A DNA stretch of 64,000 nt, taken from assembly GCA_019426215.1 (NCBI GenBank), contig CM033403.1, forward strand, positions 2,867,001 through 2,931,000, written 5' to 3'. This stretch comes from Buddleja alternifolia. Taxonomy: Eukaryota > Streptophyta > Magnoliopsida > Lamiales > Scrophulariaceae. Below the pieces are notes generated by a model, which made no database searches, was not told where the DNA came from, and was given only the letters and a program-made list of their open reading frames with translations. Below are positions 11,304 to 21,626 of the stretch, one piece after another. A program made the position numbers and the translations under genes. How positions within the stretch are numbered: the stretch's first letter is position 1; each line of letters begins with the position of its first letter.

Positions 11304-12410
11304 ATGAGCATCAATGACTTTTATTGGTCAAAACAAGGATGGTATGAAGGTGCCGAGTACGGGAGTCGAGTGCAAGATTTATGTTCGTGGTGTGGAGACG
11401 CTCATCATAGCGATTATTGTCAAGACGGATGGAGAAGTCAGCAAGACTTGCCATTAAGTTATTATGTTATGAGAGATTCACAAGCATACCTGCAACAAGA
11501 TAGGTCCCCCTTTCTAATGCAGGGAGAATTTGAATCGGCTAACTTTCAGAACCATGGGGATTATCAGCAACAATGTGATAGGGACCCAAGTTTTGAGGAG
11601 TTGATGATCCAATGGATGAAGTCGAACGATGAGCGGTCTCAAAATCTCGAAGCATCTATAATGGAATTGCAAACACAACTCAACCAACTTTCCAACTTAT
11701 TGGCAGAGAGATCATCAGACACTTCTCAGAGTGGCACAGAGGAGAATGATGAGGTATCTGATACAGAAGTTGAACAAGTTGTTGATTCGACACCACATTG
11801 TCTACAACCCATTGCTACACCAGCACTACCTTCAGAATCTATGTGTGGTGAAGTAGATACAACATCACTGGAGCACCTTCAATTCAGCATAGGGATCCCA
11901 AAATCCACTCCATCAAATGACCAAGAAAAAGCATTAGAAATATTCAAGAATCCAACGCCACCTACCATCATATCTCTTTATTTCTTAAAAATGTGCATCA
12001 ATAACCAGAGAGCTAGAGTGGTGGAGGTTGAAGACAAAGTTTACAACTTTAGTGGCCCGTTCGAGGCATACACTAAAAACCCAAGTGATACTACGGTTGA
12101 GAATGAGGAGATCCGAAGATATACAAGTCACTGGGATATATCACCACTAAAGTTGTCAGAATCAAGGCTCAGGGAGTTAGGCCTGGCCACATACTTATTA
12201 AAACCATCAATGGAAAACTCCCCATCTTTAAAATTCACTTTTAGTTATTTACAATTTTATTACATTTTTATAAAAGTGAATCTGAGCTCATATCTTAGTT
12301 TTTCAGGATTTGTGAATGTGATGGGAAATGAGAAGCCTTTACGCAATTGGAAAAAGCACAAAAAGACTCATCTATACAAAGTTGGCATTGCTCCTTATGA
12401 TCCACCATGA
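11304..12410 (+). CDS. C1 internal ORF, gag-derived protein of unknown function
   Basis: Intact 368-codon ORF. Residues 27-39 form a CX2CX3HX4C cluster (CSWCGDAHHSDYC), like the knuckle in Athila/Tat gag. Residues about 97-136 (EELMIQWM... LQTQLNQLSNLLAER) resemble the coiled-coil gag segment that follows it in Athila-type proteins. The C-terminal half (about 205-368) has no family I recognise but is shared with C0: PPTIISL, SDTTxxxEEI, and a basic end PLRxWKKHKKT ... YKVGIAPY. It lacks the N-terminal capsid domain and all enzymes. The start follows the minisatellite directly. Likely role (inference): RNA or particle binding by a non-autonomous element that borrows capsid and pol from a partner. 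Confidence 0.65.
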   Translation: MSINDFYWSKQGWYEGAEYGSRVQDLCSWCGDAHHSDYCQDGWRSQQDLPLSYYVMRDSQAYLQQDRSPFLMQGEFESANFQNHGDYQQQCDRDPSFEELMIQWMKSNDERSQNLEASIMELQTQLNQLSNLLAERSSDTSQSGTEENDEVSDTEVEQVVDSTPHCLQPIATPALPSESMCGEVDTTSLEHLQFSIGIPKSTPSNDQEKALEIFKNPTPPTIISLYFLKMCINNQRARVVEVEDKVYNFSGPFEAYTKNPSDTTVENEEIRRYTSHWDISPLKLSESRLRELGLATYLLKPSMENSPSLKFTFSYLQFYYIFIKVNLSSYLSFSGFVNVMGNEKPLRNWKKHKKTHLYKVGIAPYDPP

Positions 12411-12452
12411 GCAGTGCAAGGGAGTCGAGCTACCGACTTTAAACAAGCGCTT

Positions 12453-12470
12453 CGTGGGAGGCAACCCACG
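12453..12470 (+). promoter_or_regulatory. conserved RNA hairpin after the C1 ORF
   Basis: CGTGGG-AGGCAA-CCCACG, a perfect 6-bp stem with a 6-nt loop, 43 bp after the stop codon. C0 carries the same hairpin with a compensated base pair (15811-15828). Such a box, preceded by aagcgctt, is familiar from plant Athila/Tat-type elements (recalled, not checked). Confidence 0.65.
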
Positions 12471-14120
12471 TTTTACATGCTTTCTTTCATTTCCGTTATT
12501 TTTTTTTTATTTTTTTATTTTGCTTTGTTTCTTTTGTTTTAAGTGTTCTAAGTTGTTTTGATGATGCTTTTTGTCTCTTCTTGTTTTTCTAACTTCACAG
12601 ATGGCTAGGCTTTATTGTCAGACTCTTCGCTTTGTTGCTCTTTCGCTTTTTGGACATCACTTAGCTTCAAACATCAGGGACGTCTTTCCTTCCTTTACTT
12701 TACATTTGTATGTTCGCTCATTGGGGACAATGTACTAGATTAGTTGGGGGGTGGGGTAGACGTCCTAATTTTATTGTGATGTGGTGATATGGTGTAACTT
12801 GTACTCATTTGTTAAGTTTCATGCTTGATTTGGGATTAGAAAACTGTGATAGTCAATGATTTCATATTCATGATTTGTTATACTTTTGCTTGGAGCATGA
12901 TTCGTTTGAGTGTCTCTACTTCATCTAAGATGAAATAATTTGTCGCATTTTATATGTGAAAGCCTTTTTAGCCATGCTTATGTAAATTGTTGAGGATTTA
13001 AAGCATTGAGCGTTCAATTTTGTCAACTTTGAAATGTGTGTTGAGTGTGCGAAGTCATGAAATGATTTAGGCCATCTTTCATTTTCTTTAACCTTACAAT
13101 TGGCCTTCACGATATTACATAATCTCTAGACCTTATTTTGAGTCGTATTGATAAGAATGGAGTGTGTTTAGCACACTAAAAACCACCATTCGATTTTCTT
13201 TCGCAAGCCACACCAACCACCCTTTAGCCTAAAAGAAAGAAAAACAAAGTCTATTTCCCAAGTAAGAGAGCATATAACTTCATATCATTTGGCTTTAATT
13301 TGGGTTTACTCTTTGTTTTGGGTGTCGAATCTCATGGATTAATGGGTTAAAAAGTGTGTTTGTTCTTGATGATTTTGAAAAATTTTGAGGTCTTGAGTTT
13401 ATGTGAAATCAAGAGAGGAAAAAGAAATGTTGTAAGTTGGCTAAAGAGTCGAGACATTGGAAGTTACCGAAAAATATATTATGTGAGCTCTCTCTCGACT
13501 TGGCTACGAACTGAGCTTCAATGTGATTTATTTGGTTTGGGAATCATTTTTCCACCCTTAGCATCAAAAGAAACAAGTTTTGAGGTTATGAGTTCAAGGG
13601 GAAAAGAAATCAAAAAGCTATAAGTGGCGAGATGTGGAGATTTATTCGGTTGATAAGTGAGTGTTTAGCTCGATGATATTGAGTTGTATGCTTTCTTGAG
13701 TTTAGTCACTTTATCCATATATTCCCGTCCAAGCCATTACCTAGCCTTACGTTACAAGCCAAAAAGACCTTTTGATCTTGACTTTCACATTTCATGCACA
13801 CCGATAGGTTAACAAGTTTTGAAGTGTTTTAATGTTTTTATTATCTAATGAGTTTGCATAATCTTGTTTAAAGTGTGCTCTTGGCATAAAAATGGATATG
13901 GAGTTCATGATTTTGAGATGGAATCGAAGATGTTTTGGAGGCTTTCAAATTGTTGAGTGTTCTAGGTAAAGTGTAACTTGTCATAATCATTTTCGAGGGT
14001 TTAATTCGTGTACGTGCTTGATAATTGAGACATAAAACCTTTCAAGATCCCAAAGCAAGTTGTAAAATCTGAACTTATGAGTACTTGTTCGCCATTTATT
14101 GATCGAGACGATCATAGCCT
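12471..14120 (+). other. non-coding interior of C1
   Basis: No supported gene. T/G-rich sequence between the ORF and the polypurine tract, aligning with 15829-17300 of C0 (shared landmarks: gccatctttcat / gccatcttcatt, caccattcg). Conserved at moderate level only. Confidence 0.7.
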
Positions 14121-14134
14121 AGTTGGGGGGTAGT
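14121..14134 (+). promoter_or_regulatory. polypurine tract of C1
   Basis: agttggggggtagt directly upstream of the 3' LTR; expected start site of plus-strand DNA synthesis. Confidence 0.8.
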
Positions 14135-15572
14135 TGATAAGTCCATATTTTACAGTATTTTATGCCCCATTGTAATATGATTTGATCGTTACTTTGATCA
14201 TTTTTTATCCCTCATAATGCTTTGATTGGTATATATTTTGTTTTGTAGGATAAAAGTTGATTTACGCATGAAAGACGAGAAAAGAGATCCAAATTGAGCT
14301 TGAAATTGAAGAAAGAAACAAAAGAAGATAGTTGACGAAAGATTTTACACAATGCTCATATATAAATGAGGTTTTCGTCCTCTTACAGGCCGAATCATAC
14401 TAAGGTTTCTTCTTCAATATTGTAGATCTATTTCTTAGCTTCGCGTAGCAACTTGAATCAACTCAATCCGACATTTGTAGAGAGAGTTATGATTAAAATA
14501 CGAAAGCTGTGAATTCTGCGTCAGAGGACCGCGGTCTGATAAGAGTTTGTGCCGCGGTCCAATTCTCCCGAAGCCCTAAAATTAAGTCTGCCGTTTTCTC
14601 CCTTTATAACACACTTTTCTCTTGGAAAATAGGAAAAAATGCTCAAAAACACCAAGGGGAAGCCATGGGAAGTCCTAAGGAAGCTTGAAGAGCCATCTTC
14701 ATCCTCATCATCATCATTTTCATCATCAAAGCTTGGATTCACACTTTATAATAGGGAGTAATTCAACTCTTTCTCTTGATTAGTATTTCAATTATGTCTT
14801 GTAGAGTTGTTGAATCACTTGTTGTTGTAAGTATGAGCTAAGCATCTTTGTGGTTGGGTTAGGTGAATACATTGTGATGTTTTGTGTTAAATGAATGATT
14901 AATTTCCGGATTTATTACATTCTTGTTACATGTTTGATTTTATGCTTAATGCTTTCACATGAATGATCACCCTGTGTTTGATATAATGCTTTGTCTTGAG
15001 ACCGAGAGGAGATAGATAAAGGGAGATCGAAAAATCAAACATCATAACGTAACAATTGACTAGAGATAGAATCGATTGCGTTGTGTGGCTTTTTGTGATA
15101 AGATGACCCGATTGAATGTAGGATCTTCGTAAACAAGGAATTCCTTTGAACCTAAATGCATGTTAGTTAATTCAATCTTCACTATAGAGATATAGGAAGT
15201 TGTTAACTAGTATAGGCTTGTTATTTCAAGAGATTGGATAATAAATACATTAGGGGGTTTCGCCACAACAAGAGCGTTCTAAAAATCCGGATAATTGAGA
15301 GTTCATGAACATAGAATAGAACATAGTAGGATCATAACCCAATCACCTCTTTCCATTTGAGTTATTACCTTGATAATCATTTTAGTTATCTTTAGTTATT
15401 TTCATAGTATAAACACCTATCATCTTATAAATTGATTTAGCTTAGAAATAGGTAATATAGCAATTACGAGCATTGAATCCAATTGTCCCTGTGGAGACGA
15501 TACACCCCGGGCTAAATAGTCCACTTTATTACTTTGCACGACCTAGTATACTTGCTAGGATTTCGCGTGTCA
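14135..15572 (+). repeat. 3' LTR of C1
   Basis: Same length and nearly same sequence as 9495-10932; ends GTGTCA and is followed by the atgat target duplication at 15573-15577. Confidence 0.93.
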
Positions 15573-15577
15573 ATGAT
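15573..15577 (+). repeat. target-site duplication of C1, right copy
   Basis: atgat, the second copy of 9490-9494. Confidence 0.9.
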
Positions 15578-15769
15578 CCCCCTCCTCTAGAACTTACACT
15601 TTACTCTTTGCATTTCAATTACACATTTATAGAAGAGAATTTGTTCTCACTTTTGATTATTCCAGGTTTTGAGATAAAGATTGGAGGGGATGGGCCATTA
15701 CGCCATTGGAAAAAGCATAAAAAAACCCGTCCCTACAAAGTTGGTATCGCTCCTTACAATCCATCGTGA
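15578..15769 (+). pseudogene. C0 internal ORF, 3' part
   Basis: Continuation of 8742-9494 beyond the C1 insertion. It aligns with residues about 305-368 of the C1 protein: PLRHWKKHKKT and YKVGIAPYNPS against PLRNWKKHKKT and YKVGIAPYDPP, with the stop codon at the same place. The C1 insertion therefore split a frame that was open through its C-terminus. Confidence 0.75.
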
Positions 15770-15810
15770 GCGATGCAAGGAGTCGAGCCAATGGCGTTAA
15801 ACAAGCGCTT

Positions 15811-15828
15811 CTTGGGAAGCAACCCAAG
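15811..15828 (+). promoter_or_regulatory. conserved RNA hairpin in C0
   Basis: CTTGGG-AAGCAA-CCCAAG, the counterpart of 12453-12470. Relative to C1 the second stem pair is T-A instead of G-C, both sides changed. Confidence 0.65.
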
Positions 15829-17313
15829 TTCCGTTTATTGCTTTCTTTCTTTTCTTTTGTGCCTTTGTCTTGTTTTCCTCCCCCTTGACTCGTTTTGATA
15901 TGGTTTCCTTGGAGTTTTCTCTCGTTCAGGTTTTGATCACTGTTTGATGCTAGGATATGAGCCCACCACCTTGCTCCCTCCGTTTCTCTCCATTTCAGGG
16001 TTGTATCACTTATCCCTCTTACCTTACATTTATTTCATGAACATTGAGGACAATGTTTACTTTAAGTTTTGGGGTACAACCTTGTTGATTTAGAATTCAT
16101 GAATTGGTGCACCCTTGGATAAGAGCATAATGCGTTTGAATATCTCTACTCTCTCGAAGTCAAAGTCCCTTATCTGTGGTCAACATGTCATATGTTGTGA
16201 CTTGAAAGCCCTTTTTAGTCATGCTTATGCGAATTTTTGAGGATTCAAAATGTTGAACTTTCAATTTTGTTGACTATGAAGTGTGTATTAATGTTGTGAA
16301 GTCATAAAATGATTTAGGCCATCTTCATTGTCTTTAGCCTTACATTTTGGCTTTCTCTATATTGCATAATCTCTAGACGTTAACTTGAGCCGTATTGATA
16401 ACAAAGGAGTGTGCTAAGCACACTAGCAACCACCATTCGTCTTTCTTTCATCAGCCGCGACAACGACCCTCTAGCCTAAAAGAAAAACAATGTCCAACAC
16501 CCAACCAAGAGAGCTTAGAACTTCATATCATTTGGCTTGTATGTGGGTGGTCACCTTGTCTTGGTTTGAATGTATATGAGTTAGATAGTGATATTGTTGG
16601 CTAGGTTGGGATATTTGAGGTTTGAAGTATTATGTAATAAAGGGGATGAATTGAAAAAATTGAGCAATGGGCTAAATAGTCGAGATATATATATATATAA
16701 AGTGTGCTCTCGACTATGCTTTAATCTTGGCACTCAATTGGAACATTTGGCTTGGAAATTTTTGTACAACCCGATATGAAAAGAAACAAGTTTGGGAGTT
16801 GAAAGTTGAAAGGCAAAAGAGAGTGAAAAATGATAAGTTGTGAAAGTTTATATGGTTTATATGCGAATTTAGCTCGATGATTTTGAGTTATAATCTCTCT
16901 TGACTTAGTCACTTTATCCAAATCTTCCGGTCCTAGCCATCACCTAGCCTTACATTACAAGCAGAAAAGACCTTTTGATTGTGACTTTTGCACTTATGCA
17001 CACCGATGGGTTAACGAATGTTGAATTGTTTCAATGTCTTTACTTTCCAATTAGTTGTATAATCTTGTCTAAAGTGTGCTCTTGACATGAATATGGGAGT
17101 GGGAGTTTATGATTCTGGGATGGAAGCTAAGATTTTGTGCGGTTTTCAAATTGTTGAATGTTCAAAGCATCGGGTAACTCTTCCGAAATGTTTTCGAAGG
17201 TATAATGCTTGCTTTTGTGTATATGAGATTGCAAAAGAAAAACCATTTTGAGCCTTCATGTGTGTGCTTGATTGTATTTGATCGAGGCGATCAAAGCTAA
17301 GTTTGAGGGTAGT
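15829..17313 (+). other. non-coding interior and polypurine tract of C0
   Basis: No supported gene. Colinear with 12471-14134 of C1. It ends with the polypurine tract gtttgagggtagt at 17301-17313. A short (at)n microsatellite lies near 16688-16700. Confidence 0.75.
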
Positions 17314-17489
17314 TGATATATGTTATTTTTACACGAGTTTTCCCCCGTTTATCGACTTGGTTTTGATTGTTTCCTTGATAATTTGATCACATATGATGCT
17401 TTGACCCTTGTTTTCTCATATTTTCTAGAATAACATAACATTTGGAGGAAAAGAACAAGGATTGAAGGTAAATCATGCATAAAGATACA

Positions 17490-17629
17490 ACACAAGCTAA
17501 AATGTTGTCTATGCAGTGCTAGAGTTTATGGAATCGATTTCTCTACCCATGTCCAAATTACACAAGCTAAAATGCTGTCTGTGCAGTGCTAGAGTTTATG
17601 GAATCGTTTTCTCTACCCATGTCCAAATT
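17490..17629 (+). repeat. 70-bp tandem duplication in C0 LTR
   Basis: Two copies start with acacaagctaaaatg at 17490 and 17560 and differ at only a few bases. Confidence 0.9.
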
Positions 17630-17940
17630 ACACACTTGGTATACCAATGGAAAGATAAGAGGCAAAGGTACATTTCTTATGTTGAGGACAAAGATCAGAT
17701 ATGTAGGGAAGGAGGTGAAACAGAAAACGGAAGAGACGTCTTACGATGGAGTTTTTTCATTCAGTGACTTGTGAGATAATTTTATCATCCTTAACTTTTG
17801 ATTTGGGATTTGGTGTCTTATTAAGAGTTGTATATCGTTGTTTTAGGATTCTATAGCAACTTGAATCAGCTTATTCCGATATCGGTAGAGAAAGGTATGC
17901 AAATATTAGAAAAACTGGCCGGAGCAGCAAGAAAACGAAC

Positions 17941-17968
17941 CCGCGGCGTTCACCATCCAACGCCGCGG
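17941..17968 (+). promoter_or_regulatory. promoter-proximal inverted repeat in C0 LTR
   Basis: Perfect 10-bp arms CCGCGGCGTT (17941-17950) and AACGCCGCGG (17959-17968), about 73 bp upstream of the TATA box at 18041. A second, imperfect version of the unit follows at about 17990-18025. Confidence 0.6.
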
Positions 17969-18949
17969 CGTCTGAGGTAGAAAGGTGACCGCAGCGGCGT
18001 TCCCCACCCAACTCCGTGGCGTTCGAGGCGGTGGCTTGGTCTATAAATACCCCTTCCAGTCAATTTTTACCCTAACTTACCTCATATAGTAGCAGCCACA
18101 CCAAAAGAGAGGGAAAAAGAGCTTAGGAGAGAAGGTTGTAAGTCAAAACACGGAGAATTCAACGAGGAATCGACATCTCTATAATAATTAGGGAGTTTTA
18201 ACATATTTATTTCTTGAATTTGTTCAAACCTCCTATGACTTGTATGATTAATATTTGCACTTTTGACATGAATATGAGCTAAACTTGTTTGATTGAGGCC
18301 ATGGCTAGGCCATTTATGTTACTTTGATTGTTGTTTTATTGGTGTTTATTGGATTAATTTTGGTTTTAGTTATGTATTCAATATTTGATCTCAATGCTAC
18401 ACTTGCTTGATCACTAAGCGTTCGATAAAATGCCTAGGTTAGAGATCGAGAGATAATAACCTAGAGAAGATATAAACATTGAATTCCCTTAGTTAAATCG
18501 ACTAGAGATATACTCGGTTTCTTTAGGTGGCTTTCCATTCATGTGAGGAATTCCAAGACCTTAAATGCATTTTCGTTAATCGGGTTTTCATATAGAGATA
18601 TATAGGAAATCGTTAACAAGGGTAGGGTTGCTATGCCAAGAGATTGGGTAGTACATACGTTAGGGAATTTCACAATCGAAATGCATAATTAGTTGAACCA
18701 TGTGCCTTGATCGCTTCTCTCTATTGCTTTCTCCCTTTGTTTGGTTTGAAGTTGCCTTAGTTTACTTTCTTGTTTTTTGATAATAAGTTTAAATCAACCC
18801 CTTATCGACCGACCTACCTTAGAATTGATTAATATAGTAGTCTTGGTACTTAGATTATAGTTGTCCCTGCGGATACGATGACCCCGGACTTAAACATCCA
18901 CTTTACTACTTACGCGACCTAGTTCTCTTGCTAGTATTTTATCTTGTCA

Positions 18950-19800
18950 GCAATGACCCAGAGTGGGCCAATCGCTTCTAGGACATTCCTTGGACTAATC
19001 AGGTTCATCTGCGGGATGTAAAATATAGCGTCTTCACGCTCTTCATTACATAACGCTAAGTCAGAGTTCTCTGGAAGAGTTACTTCTGAAACATAGGAAT
19101 TGAAATAGTCCATCAACAATGGCAAAAAGGCCTGAGCAGCTTTTTGATCTACTGGCCGAATTAAGGATTTGATCTTGGCAACTTAGAAATTCTGCTCACA
19201 GAAAATACTTGGAAAAATGGAGTAGGCTCTGAAATCGTCTAGACCAAAGAGGTCATTAAATGTAACATAAAGCGCTTGAGCATTGTTCAGAACAGCTCTA
19301 CTCGTATGATGACTTTCCTCATGCTCATAAGTTGAACGCATGTGCACTTCACATGGCCCTGGGATAGAATCTCACTTGCTTGTAGATGCATCCTCATTCA
19401 AATCAAGGTGAACTCGCTGGACAAAATTCTGACGCTGATGGAAAACGTAGCGTCCACCCTGAATGAATAACATGAGCTGATTGCGAATATAGATCTCCAC
19501 ACCTTGCCTGTAGTATGGAAGATCACTGATATTTCCAACAAAATATCTGCGTTTGTCGAGCAAGAATACGACAAAACCTCGACGTCTGTATTCAACTCCA
19601 AAATCAAACAGAAAAAGATATCTCACCAATTCTTCAAGCGAATAAAAATGCAGCACAAACTCTTCAGCCCATCAACCGGTATCTAGCATCTATCGCCTGC
19701 CTAAATTTGCAGCTTTTTCTTTGGCTTTTCCTGGCAGTGAGGTACTTCTCAAATCGATCTAAGTCGCTCCCATAGTCTTCTGCCCATAATCTAGTCAGAT
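18950..19800 (-). pseudogene. B4: fragment of the family-B accessory gene
   Basis: Minus-strand match to the central part of exon 3 of the accessory genes in B1 and B2. 19656-19372 shows the LDELVRYPFL-like segment, the EYRRRG box and VHLDLNEDASTSK; 19125-18950 shows EEREDAIFYIPQ and EAIGPLWVIA. Frames are broken between these parts. C0 is inserted at its right-hand codons (gcaat target). At 19800 it joins the leader of A3. Confidence 0.8.
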
Positions 19801-21443
19801 TTGAGCCCGTTGTATTTCTTTCTCTTAGAGTTTATGTAAAGGGTGTTATCATTCTTATGTAATAGCTAGAATTAAAATAGGCCTTGAGGAAAAAGACGAT
19901 CTAAAAAGAAAGGTGGTTAGAGCTCAAGAAGAATAGACTAGTTTTTCTTTTTTGTCCTTTTTGATGGCCCATTGGCTTGGACCCTCTAGAAAAGCCCATG
20001 ATAAGTGTGATGCTTTTAGTAGCTTTATGATGCATGTTTGTTTAGATGTATGTTTCGTGTATGATCCTATCCTGTGCTATAAAAATTGTTAATGTGCAAA
20101 GTGAGACCTAAATCAATGTTCAGAACTCAATTCTCGTCAATCAAAATACTACTAAGTTAGTAAAGGGCGCTAGGCATCCTCTCCCTCCATTAAACATAAT
20201 AAAAGTAAGAATTAAGTCTTATATGTGGCATCGTCCCAGTAAGTGGGGGTCATGTATTGGGCCTAATTTTGAAATTTTATAAAGTGCATTGGATACCTTA
20301 ATCGAAACATATGTCACCCCATATCGTTGAAGGGTTACAAGGTGAAATTCAAATGTTAAATTAAAAGCAGTTGGTGGCAATAAACTTAGATAATCCACAA
20401 ACCTATATATTATTAAAGGGTTGCGGTTTTGGTGGATTATTGGAAAAGAAGATTGAACCATCTATTTGACAGATTGATGTTGGACATCACTTTGATTAAA
20501 TAGTGGAATATACATCGTTAAAGGGTTGCCATCCACTTTAAAATCAATCTCCACTACGAAGTAATGAACAACAATCACTTTCGATTTCTACAGTGGGAGT
20601 GTAGAACTTGAAAAATGTAGTGGGAGCCAAGTTTTAAATCGAAGTCCTTGATTTAACTTGGTTAAAGTTTTAATTACAATCATCTAATCAAATCTGGTTT
20701 ATTTTCTTCAATTATTTGTTATTTTTATCTCTCTCGATCAAAATGACTATTAACCCACTTTCCATTTTACTCGAAAATAACATCCTTATCAGACCCAACT
20801 ACGTGGACTAGCTAAGGAACTTGAGGATTGTCCTCAACATAGAGTCTCTGGGATAGGTGTTGGACACAGACATCCCAGTTCCACCTGCCACAACACATAC
20901 CAATGTGGAAGAAATCCAGTCTCATGAAAAAAGGGTACGGGACACGTCCGAGTGCGTGGGTATATGCTAGGCTTAATGACAAATGAGCTTCAGAGATCCC
21001 ACGAGAAGATGACCACTGCGAGGGCTACCTTCGCACACTTGGTCGAGCTCTATGGTGAGCAGAGTCGCACTGCTAGATATGAAATATCTAAAGAGCTCTT
21101 CAAGGCCAAAACGAGAGAAGGTGAAAAAGTTGGAGGTCATGTCGTCAAGATGATCGTGAGGATCGAGAGATTGGAGTCTCTTGATTTTACAATGAACCCA
21201 CAACTTCAACGGATCTCATTTTACAGTCTCTTCCTCATTCCTTCTCCCAATTTGTCATGAACTTCAATTGCAACGAGATTGAATGCAATTTTGCTGGGCT
21301 AATGAATAAATTAACAACCGCACAATCTCAATTGAAGCCCAAGGGAAAGGAAACAGCACTGGTTGTCTCTTCTGGGCCCAAAAGGCTAAGAATAAGAAAA
21401 AGAAAGCCAATTATAAAGATAAATTCAAACCTCAATTAGTCAT
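19801..21443 (+). mobile_element. A3: truncated family-A element (leader and gag)
   Basis: Begins inside the 5' leader, at the point equivalent to about 24235 in A2, and runs to the end of gag. It contains the three spaced leader motifs (20326, 20412, 20517) and the GGCCCATTGGCTTGG box near 19965. No LTR or pol is attached. Confidence 0.8.
20743..21439 (+). pseudogene. gag pseudogene of A3
   Basis: Starts with ATG at 20743 in the same context as the A2 gag (after the tctctcgatcaaa leader end). The Trp codon of the NYxxW motif is a TAG stop near 20811. Further parts match A2: ELQRSHEKM, HLVELYGEQSRTARYEISKELF, GEKVGGHVVKM. Frameshifts follow near 21215, and the last part (21257-21439) matches the A2 segment around 25730. 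The zinc knuckle is not present. Confidence 0.8.
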
Positions 21444-21621
21444 AAAATAATTAGAATTATAAATTATGACAAAAATAAAAAATAAATGAAATCCCATAGA
21501 TTTCATCATCTTTTCATCGAATAACGTCATCTTGAAGAAATACTCATATTCTTCAAGATACAAAATTTCGTTTCAAAATTGTTAGAAAAATATATGTGAG
21601 CCTACTCGGGCTTAGTATCTT
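21444..21621 (+). other. unassigned AT-rich sequence before A2
   Basis: No gene seen. Together with the sequence after 43695 it is the target locus of A2. A short tgttag at 21584 could be the end of another LTR, but I could not find a matching terminus with a target duplication. Confidence 0.5.
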
Positions 21622-21626
21622 CAAGA
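21622..21626 (+). repeat. target-site duplication of A2, left copy
   Basis: caaga, repeated at 43691-43695. Confidence 0.9.

Larger units (their letters stand above)
9495..15572 (+). mobile_element. C1: complete young non-autonomous Athila-like LTR element
   Basis: Two 1438-bp LTRs (TGATAAG...GTGTCA) enclose a 3.2-kb interior with a tRNA-Asp-type primer-binding site, a 21-bp minisatellite, one intact 368-codon ORF, a conserved hairpin and a polypurine tract. It is flanked by a 5-bp target duplication. There is no protease, RT, RNase H or integrase, so it needs another element for movement (LARD-type). By eye I count about 11 differences between the LTRs, under 1 percent, so insertion was recent. 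It landed inside C0, a relative of the same family. Confidence 0.9.
8409..18949 (+). mobile_element. C0: 5'-truncated Athila-like non-autonomous LTR element
   Basis: Internal sequence 8409-9494 and 15573-17313 plus 3' LTR 17314-18949, interrupted by C1. The internal region aligns with that of C1 along its length. At 8409 it begins with caactatgg, equivalent to caattgcgt that directly follows the primer-binding site in C1, so the 5' LTR and primer-binding site are lost, apparently at the A1 junction. A gag-derived C-terminal ORF is present but no protease, RT or integrase. The base after the 3' LTR starts gcaat, the B4 target sequence. Confidence 0.8.
17314..18949 (+). repeat. 3' LTR of C0
   Basis: TGATATATG to ATCTTGTCA, 1636 bp. 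Its general organisation matches the C1 LTR but the sequence is diverged: palindrome, TATA box (ctataaatac at 18041), transcript leader, LTR end with cgacctag...cttgctag. It includes a 70-bp tandem duplication and is the source type of the filler at 5074-5287. Confidence 0.87.
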
